Positions 35,480 through 43,800 of a stretch of DNA of 64,000 nt are shown piece after piece. The notes under the pieces were generated by a model. The model did not search any database. It saw nothing but the letters and a program-made list of their open reading frames with translations, and was not told where the DNA came from. The translations under genes and the position numbers were made by a program. The stretch's first letter is position 1; every line of letters starts with the position of its first letter. Source of the stretch: Pilimelia columellifera (GTDB lineage: Bacteria; Actinomycetota; Actinomycetes; Mycobacteriales; Micromonosporaceae); contig NZ_BAAARY010000002.1 of assembly GCF_039532605.1 (NCBI RefSeq), forward strand, positions 186,001 through 250,000, written 5' to 3'.

Positions 35480-36268
35480 ATGACGGCGCTGTATCTGGCA
35501 ACCGCGGTCCTCGGACTGCTCGTCGGATCGTTCCTCAACGTGGTCATCCACCGGGTGCCGCGCGGCGAATCGCTCGTGCGGCCCGGCTCCCGGTGCCCGC
35601 GCTGCGAGACGCCCATCGCCGCACGGCACAACGTGCCCGTGCTGGGCTGGCTGATGCTGCACGGCCGGTGCCACCACTGTCACGAGCCGATCAGCGTGCG
35701 ATACCCGTTGGTCGAGGCTGTCACCGCGATGCTGTTCGTCGCGGTGACAGCCCGACTCGGACTCACCCCGGAACTGCCCGCGTACCTGTACCTCACGGCC
35801 GTCGCCGTCGCCCTGGCCGTCATCGACCTGGACGTCAAGCGACTGCCCAACACGATCGTCCTTCCCTCCTACGTGGTCGGCGCGGCGCTGCTGGCGCCCG
35901 CGGTGATCATCGACGGGGCCTGGGGAACGGCGGTGCGCGGCCTCCTCGCCATGACCGTCCTGTTCGGGATCTACTTCGCCCTCGCCCTGGTCTACCCCGG
36001 CGGAATGGGCTTCGGCGACGTCAAGCTCGCCGGCCTGCTCGGCCTGTACCTGGGCTGGATGAGCTGGGGAACGGTCTGGGTCGGCACCCTCGCCGGGTTC
36101 ATCATCGGCAGCCTCGCCGGACTGACCCTCATGGCTGTCGGCCGGGCCGGACGCCGCACCGCCATCCCGTTCGGGCCGGCGATGCTCGCCGGCGCCTTCG
36201 TCGCGATCTTTCTCGGCGGACCGCTCGCCTCCTGGTACGTGGCGCTGCTCGCGCCGCCAGGCGCCTGA
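35480..36268 (+). CDS. pilD: Prepilin peptidase / N-methyltransferase PilD
   Basis: 262 residues from the ATG at 35480, since a full AGGAGGTGA anti-16S match lies at 35466-35474; GTG 35471 is within it. The enzyme cleaves and methylates prepilins. N-terminal GSFLNVVIHRVPRGE, the zinc-type cysteine pairs CPRC and CHHC, then the membrane aspartyl protease with catalytic aspartates in AVIDLDVKRLPN and GGMGFGDVKLAG. Seven to eight hydrophobic helices. Confidence 0.94.
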   Translation: MTALYLATAVLGLLVGSFLNVVIHRVPRGESLVRPGSRCPRCETPIAARHNVPVLGWLMLHGRCHHCHEPISVRYPLVEAVTAMLFVAVTARLGLTPELPAYLYLTAVAVALAVIDLDVKRLPNTIVLPSYVVGAALLAPAVIIDGAWGTAVRGLLAMTVLFGIYFALALVYPGGMGFGDVKLAGLLGLYLGWMSWGTVWVGTLAGFIIGSLAGLTLMAVGRAGRRTAIPFGPAMLAGAFVAIFLGGPLASWYVALLAPPGA

Positions 36269-36312
36269 CCCGCCCGCACTGCCCGCACCTCCACCGTCAG
36301 AAGGGAACCAAC

Positions 36313-37338
36313 ATGGCCGCCGAGACGCCCATCGGCCTGGACATCGGCGCGATGTCCATTCGCGCGGTGGAGACTGCCCGCGGCAAGGACGGCCTGGCCG
36401 TCAGCCACTTCGGCATCGCGCCCCTGCCGCCCGGCTCCATGCGCGCCGGCGTCGTCGTCGACCAACCGGTCGTCAGCGCCGCGCTACGCAAGCTCTGGTC
36501 GCAGACGAAGTTCCGCAGCCGCGACGTCGTGCTCGGGATCAGCAACCCGCAGATCGTCGTCCGCGAGATGGTCGTCACCAACCTGCCGCCGCGTGAGCTC
36601 AAGCAGTCCCTGCCGTTCCAGGTGCGCGACTCGCTGCCGCTGCCAGTCGAACGCTCCCTGCTCGACTTCTTCCCGCTGGAGGACGCCGGCGACCGCAAGA
36701 CCGTGCGCGGGCTGCTCATCGCCGCGCCCAAGGACGCCGTCCTGTCGGAGGTCAAGGCCGCCGCGAAGGCCGGGCTGAAAGTGGTCCGCGTCGACCTGGC
36801 CTCGTTCGCCCTGCTGCGCTCGTCCTCACGCCTGGACCACCAGGTGGAGGCGCTGGTCGACATCGGCGCGCAGACCACCACGGTCGTCGTCCACCTCGAC
36901 GGGGTGCCCCGCATCGTGCGCTCGGTGCCGCGCGGCGGCGCGGAGATCACCGAAGCGATCGTCGCCCGGTTCGGCGTCAGCGCCGAGGAGGCCGAGGCGC
37001 TCAAGTGCCGCGTCGGACTCCAGCTCCACGAGGGGCCGGAGGTCGCCGAGCTGATCCGGGAGAGCCTGCGCCCGCTGGTCAACGAGATCCGCAGCTCGTT
37101 CACCTACCTGACCGCCGGCGACCAGACCACCACCGTCCGCCGGATCTCGCTGACCGGAGGCGGGGCCCAGCTGGCCGGTCTGGTCGAAACCCTTCGCGTC
37201 CAGCTCGAGATGGACGTGATCCTCGCCGACCCGATCATGCGGCTGACCCGCCCCAGTCGGGGCAAGCACGACAGCCTCGACCGATCCCGTTCGTCCGCGG
37301 CCGTCTCCATCGGCCTGAGCCTGGGAGCAGCGGCCTGA
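36313..37338 (+). CDS. pilM: Type IV pilus assembly protein PilM
   Basis: 341 residues, ATG at 36313 after AAGGGA. An actin-like ATPase fold that links the inner-membrane alignment complex: phosphate-1 GLDIGAMSIRAVE, connect-1/phosphate-2 LVDIGAQTTTVVVH, and adenosine motif LTGGGAQLAGLVETL. It binds the cytoplasmic N-terminus of PilN, encoded next with a one-base stop/start overlap. Confidence 0.93.
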   Translation: MAAETPIGLDIGAMSIRAVETARGKDGLAVSHFGIAPLPPGSMRAGVVVDQPVVSAALRKLWSQTKFRSRDVVLGISNPQIVVREMVVTNLPPRELKQSLPFQVRDSLPLPVERSLLDFFPLEDAGDRKTVRGLLIAAPKDAVLSEVKAAAKAGLKVVRVDLASFALLRSSSRLDHQVEALVDIGAQTTTVVVHLDGVPRIVRSVPRGGAEITEAIVARFGVSAEEAEALKCRVGLQLHEGPEVAELIRESLRPLVNEIRSSFTYLTAGDQTTTVRRISLTGGGAQLAGLVETLRVQLEMDVILADPIMRLTRPSRGKHDSLDRSRSSAAVSIGLSLGAAA

Positions 37339-38060
37339 TGTCCACGAACCTTGTCAAGAACGCCCAGCACCTGCAGGACCCGCTGCGCATCCCCGCCATC
37401 TACGCCGACCTGCTCCCGTTGGAGATCAGCGACGCCCGCCAGCACAAGAGGTCCCGCCGCCAGGCCATCGCGCTCCTGGTCGCCGCCGGGGTGGTCGTCA
37501 CCGCCGGGTTCGCCGGCACGTTCGCCTGGTCGACGGCGACCCAGGCGCAGCTGACCGACGCCCAGGACGCGGTCGCGTCGGCGCGTAAACAGCAGACCCA
37601 GTACGCCTCCGTCCTCGACGCCCAGACCCAGACCGCGACCGTTAACCGTCAGCTCGCCACACTGATGGCCAACGACCTGCGGTGGGCCGGGCTGGTCACG
37701 TCGCTACGTGCCACGGCGCCCAGCGGGCTGAGCTTCACCAGCATCAACGGGACCGTGGGCGCCGCCGCCGGGCCGGCCGGCGTCGGCGGCGCGCCGGCCG
37801 CCGGCGCCGCGCCCGGCGCCCGCCTGCCGGACGCCACCGGCGAGCGCCTCGTCGGCTCCATGACGATCAGCGGCAAGGCACGCGCCAAGACCGACGTCGC
37901 CACCTACCTCAACACGCTGCGCGCCACGCCGGGCGTGGGTAACCCGATGCTCGACGGGATCACCCAGCAACCCAAGAGCGGTGTCGAATTCACCCTGCAC
38001 CTGGACATCACGGCCACCGCGCTCGGCGGCCGGCACTCGACCACCAACGGGGGACGATGA
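37338..38060 (+). CDS. pilN: Type IV pilus assembly protein PilN
   Basis: 240 residues, ATG at 37338 within TGATG. A cytoplasmic N-terminal segment with INLLP-like DLLPLEISDARQ (the PilM-binding element) precedes one membrane helix (AIALLVAAGVVVTAGFAGTFAW), a coiled coil (residues about 70-110) and a ferredoxin-like domain. An Ala/Gly/Pro-rich insert (GAAAGPAGVGGAPAAGAAPGA) interrupts the latter and looks like a flexible loop. Sequence is divergent; the call rests on topology and order. Confidence 0.85.
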   Translation: MSTNLVKNAQHLQDPLRIPAIYADLLPLEISDARQHKRSRRQAIALLVAAGVVVTAGFAGTFAWSTATQAQLTDAQDAVASARKQQTQYASVLDAQTQTATVNRQLATLMANDLRWAGLVTSLRATAPSGLSFTSINGTVGAAAGPAGVGGAPAAGAAPGARLPDATGERLVGSMTISGKARAKTDVATYLNTLRATPGVGNPMLDGITQQPKSGVEFTLHLDITATALGGRHSTTNGGR

Positions 38061-38626
38061 TGAAGCGCAGCACCACAGACCGGGTCTGGCTGGCCGGCGG
38101 CGCGTTGGGCGCCGTCGCGCTGATCGCGCTCTCCTGGCTGCTGCTCATCGGCCCGGCCGTCACCGAGGTCAGTTCCCTGCGCGAGCAGGCTGAGCAGAGC
38201 GAGCTGGAGTTGGTGCGCCAACAGCGCCGGCTGATCGAGCTCAGGGCTGCCAGCGCCGACGCCGCCCGGTACCAGCAGGAGCTGGCCAGGGCCCGGTTGG
38301 CGCTGCCGACCGACGCCGGGATGCCGGACTTCATCACCGAGCTGCAACGGGCCGGCGCCGACACCCGGGTGTCGGTCACCAACGTCAGCGTCGCCGCGCC
38401 GATCCCGATGACCGGACAGAGCCCGGCGGTGTTCGCGCTGCCGGTCACCCTGACGGTCACCGGGCGTCAGCAGCAGACGGAGGCGTTCGTGGCCCGGGTC
38501 CAGGACACGATGGACCGTGCCGTCCTCATCGGCAACGTCTCGACCAGCACCGACGACAACAAGCTGGTCACCATGACGCTGACCATGCAGGCGTACGTGG
38601 GCGCGGCGCCCGCCGCCGCCAAGTAG
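38057..38626 (+). CDS. pilO: Type IV pilus assembly protein PilO
   Basis: 189 residues, ATG at 38057 overlapping the pilN stop. One membrane helix (GAVALIALSWLLLIGP), a coiled coil (VSSLREQAEQSELELVRQQRRLIEL) and a ferredoxin-like PilO domain (MPDFITELQRAGADTRVSV and later strands). It pairs with PilN. Last gene of the operon; no pilP or secretin pilQ follows, which suits a cell without an outer membrane. Confidence 0.86.
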   Translation: MMKRSTTDRVWLAGGALGAVALIALSWLLLIGPAVTEVSSLREQAEQSELELVRQQRRLIELRAASADAARYQQELARARLALPTDAGMPDFITELQRAGADTRVSVTNVSVAAPIPMTGQSPAVFALPVTLTVTGRQQQTEAFVARVQDTMDRAVLIGNVSTSTDDNKLVTMTLTMQAYVGAAPAAAK

Positions 38627-38643
38627 TCACCGACCGCTGCTGA

Positions 38644-40344
38644 TCAGTTGGGCGCGGCCGGCGTGAGCCGGCCGCGCCCGCTGTCGTCGTACCGACTGGC
38701 GTCCCGGCAACCCTGACCGGTCAACGGCCCGACCTTACGCAGGGCGGCCCGGGCTCGGGCCCGGCCCAGGTTCCACTCGTGCCAACGGTCCTCGCCACGA
38801 AGCTCCTCGCTGATCCAGGACAGCGCGCAGGCGCGCATCTCCGGCGGCAGCTTGGCCAGCGCCGGCGTCGCATCGGCCGACAATGCCCGCAGGTACCACA
38901 GGTCGATCTTCCCGGTGTCCTGGTAGCGGGCGACGTTCGCGCGCGCGGCGAAACCCTCCGGGTTGATCCACGCCAGGCCGAGCAGCATCGCCACCAGCAG
39001 TCCGACGACCGCTCGCGGAACCCAGGCCCCCCGCCAGGCGACGCCAGCGGCCAGGATCATGAGGAACACCAGGCCGAGCAGCAGCTCCACCGACATAACG
39101 AAGATCCGTTCCCCGGTGAAGCTGTACGCCCTCTGGTAGGTGTACATCCGGCTCAGCGCCGACAGGACGATCACGACCGACAGCACGCACAGCGGGCCCA
39201 GCAGGACGCGCAGCAGCCGCCGGTCCGGGCCCGGGGCCTGCTTGGCCCAGCGGGTGACGGCAAGCACCACCGCCAACGTCAGGATCGTGACGATCATCAG
39301 TTGCCAGAACCCGGAGCGGGCGTACTCGGCCGCGCTGAGCCCAGCGGTCCTCAGTAGGTGCTCCCGACCGCCGAACAGCGCTGTGAGCTGCACCGCGACG
39401 AACGCGCCGAACAGGACGACCAGCGTGCCGATCGGCAGGGCCCAGGTGGTTCGCCCAACCTGGTTGGTGGCCGAACCCTCCCACCCGCTCAGGTCCGGCG
39501 GCGACGCCAGCCCGAACATGATGCCTCCGGCCATGAACCCGCCCACCAGGAACAGGAAAACGCCAGAGACCACGGAGCCGAACCCGATCTCCGGGACGAT
39601 CGCGAAGAGGACCTCGCCGAACGCGGCGTCCGCCGAAGCCAGCAGGCTGCCGAAGACCAGCAGCACCAGCATCGACAAGCCAACCGACAGCGTCAGCCGG
39701 CGGGCGGTCGCCACCTGGGCGCCCGACTCACGGGACACCCTGACCAGGGACCGCGCCACCCACGCCTGGCACCGGGCGGTCGCCACCGGCGCGCCGATCA
39801 GGCCGAACATGATCGCCCGGGCGGAACGACCGCCGACCGTAGCCATGATCGCGCAGCCGAGCGCGCCGAAGACGCAGAAGGTCACCAGCCACCAGGCGTT
39901 ACGGAACGTCAGCACCGACAGCAGGGCCAGCGCGGCGGCCGCCCAGCCGGCGCGGATGAGGCGCTCGCGGGCGGGCAGGTCCGTGCCGATGCTCCTTGTC
40001 GCGACGGCGACGGCGCCGACGATGCCTGCGCCGCCCAACAACCAGCCGACACCGCTGGCGGTCAACGGGACGAAGAGGGCCGCCAGAACAGCCGAGACGC
40101 CGATCGCGGCCGGCAGCGCGAGAGAGCCGGAACGGGTAGGCGCGGGCCAGTGCCGGGCGACGAACCCCGGGCGAGGGGGCATCGGCCGCGGCGGCCGGCC
40201 CGGCGGCGCCGTCGGCGGCGTCTGGGGGGCGAAAGCAGGCGGAGCGTGGGGAGCCGGCGCCGGCTGTGCGTCGAGAGCCGGCGCCGGCCGGGCGTCGGGG
40301 ATCGGATCCTCGTCCGGCTTCGCGGACGGTGTTGCGTCAGTCAT
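38644..40344 (-). CDS. DUF4173 (DUF4153-like) multi-spanning membrane protein
   Basis: 566 residues from the ATG at 40344 (MTDATPSAKPDED). Residues 1-75 are a cytoplasmic, Pro/Ala-rich disordered region (repeated PAPA/PPR elements). About 11-12 membrane helices follow, including the family region LTALFGGREHLL and LSRMYTYQRAYSFTGERIFV, typical of DUF4173. The ending RVSADA-like tail (DTGKIDLWYLRALSADATPALAKLP) lies outside the membrane. Function unknown. Its last codons carry the hairpin that ends the convergent pil operon. Confidence 0.85.
   Translation of the reverse strand: MTDATPSAKPDEDPIPDARPAPALDAQPAPAPHAPPAFAPQTPPTAPPGRPPRPMPPRPGFVARHWPAPTRSGSLALPAAIGVSAVLAALFVPLTASGVGWLLGGAGIVGAVAVATRSIGTDLPARERLIRAGWAAAALALLSVLTFRNAWWLVTFCVFGALGCAIMATVGGRSARAIMFGLIGAPVATARCQAWVARSLVRVSRESGAQVATARRLTLSVGLSMLVLLVFGSLLASADAAFGEVLFAIVPEIGFGSVVSGVFLFLVGGFMAGGIMFGLASPPDLSGWEGSATNQVGRTTWALPIGTLVVLFGAFVAVQLTALFGGREHLLRTAGLSAAEYARSGFWQLMIVTILTLAVVLAVTRWAKQAPGPDRRLLRVLLGPLCVLSVVIVLSALSRMYTYQRAYSFTGERIFVMSVELLLGLVFLMILAAGVAWRGAWVPRAVVGLLVAMLLGLAWINPEGFAARANVARYQDTGKIDLWYLRALSADATPALAKLPPEMRACALSWISEELRGEDRWHEWNLGRARARAALRKVGPLTGQGCRDASRYDDSGRGRLTPAAPN
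38650..38679. terminator. Bidirectional hairpin ending the pil operon, inside the DUF4173 3' coding end
   Basis: GGGCGCGGCCGGC (38650-38662), loop GTGA, GCCGGCCGCGCCC (38667-38679): a 13-bp perfect stem starting 24 bases after the pilO stop. It also encodes the C-terminal residues of the convergent DUF4173 gene, so one sequence serves as terminator and as codons. Confidence 0.85.
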
Positions 40345-40826
40345 TCGGAACTCCCGGGGTCGGCCGCGGGCGGCAGAGTCCCGGCGACGGCTGTGCAACG
40401 TACCGCCACCGCGCAACACCTCGAGCCGTTCCTGGACGCCGGACGTCAAAAGCGACCGCCGCGGACGCCCGAGGCTCGATGGGCGACCGGTCGCGAGCAC
40501 GGGATCGATCAGGTGATCGCAGATCAGGACGATTCGGTCCGGGTCGTCAATACTTCGCGGTAGGTCTTCAACGACGAGGGATGATGGCGCGCAGCATGCG
40601 CACACCCTGATACCCCGACGGTCAGGGGACCCGCTCCCGCCAGCCTCGAGTCGGCGAACGCGCGGCTTCGGGGACATTCAGGCTTGCCAAAAAGAACATT
40701 CCTTTAAGCTTGCCTTTCACGGATAATTCGCCTTTATCGCCGGCATCTCGACTGCCCCGCAGCGCCGAATGGGGTGCGTATGGTCGCTGGACGGAACCTG
40801 AGCGCAGCAATCCGCCGGGCGCTCCG
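40345..40826. other. 482-bp intergenic region with an AT-rich pocket
   Basis: No credible gene is seen. It separates the divergent DUF4173 and NTPase genes. Positions 40680-40740 are far more AT-rich than anything nearby and contain TAAGCT (40705-40710) and GATAAT (40722-40727), both passable -10 elements, and TTGCCA (40684-40689) as a weak -35. This is the probable promoter of the NTPase operon. A TTG at 40710 opens the frame upstream, but codon third positions are AT-rich before 40827. Confidence 0.5.
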
Positions 40827-43800
40827 GTGACCGCCGAGGCCGCCCCGGGCGGTCGCCGACTGCTGCTGACGACAGCCACCGAAGACCAGGCGGTGGCCGA
40901 CCAGCTCGCCGCCACGTTCGGCTACCAGCGCCTGCCGATCATCGATTTGAGCCGGACCCCCGAGCGGATCCGCGACGCGGTTCAGGCTTTCGCGCTCGCC
41001 GACGACCGGCGCCCGGACGACCGCGTGACGCTGTGTCTCCAGGGGCGTGGCGATCTCGCCGACGACGGCGAGCTGACGATCAAGGCCGTCGCCGAAGACG
41101 CCGAAGGCGCCGTCGTCAGGGCCAGGCAGTTGGTCGACTGGCTCACGGTCGACTCCCCACCGCGGTCGTCGCTGATCATCATGGACCTCGTCGTCGCGGG
41201 AGCGGAAGCCGCCGAGACGGCACACAACGCCGTCGCGGGCTGGAGCACCACCGGGACCGTCGTCGTGCTGGCCGTCCGGGAGGAAACCACCCCCGCCACC
41301 GCCTTCGCGGACGCGTTCGCCAGGGCCGTCGCGCACCCGGCCACTGGCGGGCGCGCCCAGCCGGAGCTCGACATCGCCGCTGTCGTCCGCGTCCTCGCCC
41401 TCGACCCGGCGTTGCCGGCCGCCCTGAGCGTCGGCGTCCACCAGCCCGGCGCGGGCAGGGCCACCGGGTTCCTGCCGAACCCGCGGCACGAGCCGCGGCC
41501 GGCCACCGCGCCCAGGTCGTTCACCGGGCGCCACCAGGCGCTCATCGAGATCGCCCGCTGGCTCACCAGCACCGCCGACGGGCGCCGCGCCGCCGTCGTC
41601 ACCGGCCAGGCAGGCGCCGGCAAGAGCGCGACCCTGGGGATCGTCAGCGCCCTGGCGGACCCGGACCGGCAGCCGGAACTGCCCGCCGACGCCCGGCCCG
41701 ACGCCGCGCTGGCGATCACCGGCCGCCTCGACGCCAGCCTCGACGCCAGCGGTTTGACCACCGGCGAGATCTTCACGCAGATCCGGGCCGCCACGCAGAG
41801 CGCGGCCGGAACCATCGAAGCGCTGCTCGAGCAGCTCCCGCCTCGTCCGGTGACGATCCTTCTCGACGGCGTCGACGAGGCCGCCGACCCCGCCGACCTG
41901 GCCCGCTCGTTGCTGCGCCCGATCATCGGGCACGAAGTCGAGCCAGGCGCCGGGGCCCTGAGGCTGCTCCTGGGCGCCGGTTCCGCCCTGCTGCCGGCGC
42001 TCGGCGGGGATCCGCTCCTGCTCGACCTGGACGCCGTCGGGTTCGCCGACTCGGACGCCCTGCGCGCCCACGTCACGGCCACCCTGACCGGCGCGCCCGC
42101 CAGCCCGTACCTGGGCGTACCCGCGGCAGTCCTCATCCAGACCGTCGACGCGATCGCCGTGGCCGCAAATGGCTCGTTCCTGGTGGCCGAGCTGGCAGCC
42201 CGGACCGCCGCGGCCGCCGCCGAGCCCGCCGACCCGGCCGACGGCAAGTGGCGCGCCGGACTGCCCACGACCATCGCCGAAGCCGTCCGCCAGGACCTCG
42301 AACTGCGACTCGGCGACGACGCGCAGCGGGCCCGGGAGCTGCTGCTGCCCCTGGCCTACGCCGAGAGCGCGGGCCTGCCCTGGGAGGACGTCTGGGCCCG
42401 GCTGGCCAACGCGCTGACGCCGGAGAGCCGCCACACCAACGACGACCTGTCCTGGCTCGGCGACGCCTGCGGCGCGTACCTGGTCGAAACGCTCTGGCAG
42501 GGCCGGTCCGTGCGCCGGCTCCCCCACCCTGCGGTGGCCGAGTGCCTGCGCGAGGACCGCGACGCCGGACAGGACCAGCGGGCGATCGTCCGGGCGCTGA
42601 CCGAGGCGGCGCCCACCCGCGCCGACGGCGGTCGGGACTGGCCGCACGCCCACCCCTACACCCGCGCGCATCTGGCCACCCACGCCGCCCACGCCGGCGA
42701 GGTCGACGAGCTGCTCACCGACGCGCTGTTCCTGGTGTCGGCGGCCCCGCCGCCGGTGCTGGCGGCGCTCGCGACGGCCACGTCCGACGAGGCGCTGGCC
42801 GCCGCGGACGCCTACCGCCGGGCGGACGAGCTGCTCGACGCTGCCGGCGGAGCGCCGGCGGAGCGCGCCGCCTACCTGGAGCTGGCCGCCCGGTGCGGCG
42901 AGGTGACCGGGCTGGCCGGGGCCATCGCGGCCAGCGGCGTCGACCGGCCGTGGTCGACCCGGTGGGCCGCGTGGGCGCCCGGCGCCCGGCGGCGGGCGTT
43001 CACCGGCCACGCCAGCGGCGTGCTGTCGGTGGCGTTCGGGCAGCTAGGCGGCGAGCCCGTCGCGATCTCCGGAAGCGACGACCGCACCGCCCGGGTGTGG
43101 AACCTGGGCACCGGCGAGCAGATCGGCGAGCCGCTCACCGGGCACGACGGCGCCGTCACCGCGGTGGCCTTCGCCGAGCTGGACGGCCAGCCCGTCGCCG
43201 TCACCGGCAGCGACGACCGCGCCGTCCGCGTGTGGAACCTCGCCACCGGCGCCGCCCACCGCGCCCCACTCACCGGCCACACCGGCGCCATCACCTCCGT
43301 CGCGATCGGACAGCTCGACGGCCGCGTGGTCGCCGTCACCGGCAGCGACGACCGCGCCGTCCGGGTGTGGAACCTCGCGACCGGCGCCGCCCACGGCGCC
43401 CCGCTCACCGGCCACACCGGCGCCGTCACCTCCGTGGCGATCGGACAGCTCGACGGCCAGCCCGTAGCCATCTCCGGCAGCGACGACCACAGCATCGGCG
43501 TATGGGACCTGGTCGGGCACAAGGCCATCGGCACCCCGATCACCGGCCACACCGCCGGCGTCACCGCGGTGGCCTTCGCGCACCTCGACGGCCATCCCCT
43601 CGCGCTGTCCGGCAGCCACGACCACACCATCCGGACCTGGAACCTGGCGACCCGCGGCCCCATCGGCAAGCCGCTGACCGGGCACACCGGCGCGGTGCTG
43701 GCCGTGGCGACCGGCGAGCTGGACGGCTACCCGATCGTCGTCTCCGGCAGCGCCGACCACACCGTCGGGATCTGGGACGTCACCAGCGGCGCCGCGCTCG

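Noticed and set aside
35593..36312. Long N-terminal extension of PilM across pilD
   Set aside because: The frame stays open by GC bias, but the PilM fold and a ribosome binding site begin at 36313, and the upstream stretch is basic low-complexity sequence overlapping pilD.
40710..40826. TTG start for the NTPase giving 39 more residues
   Set aside because: Third codon positions in this stretch are AT-rich and no Shine-Dalgarno precedes the TTG, so it reads as promoter/leader. It cannot be fully excluded.
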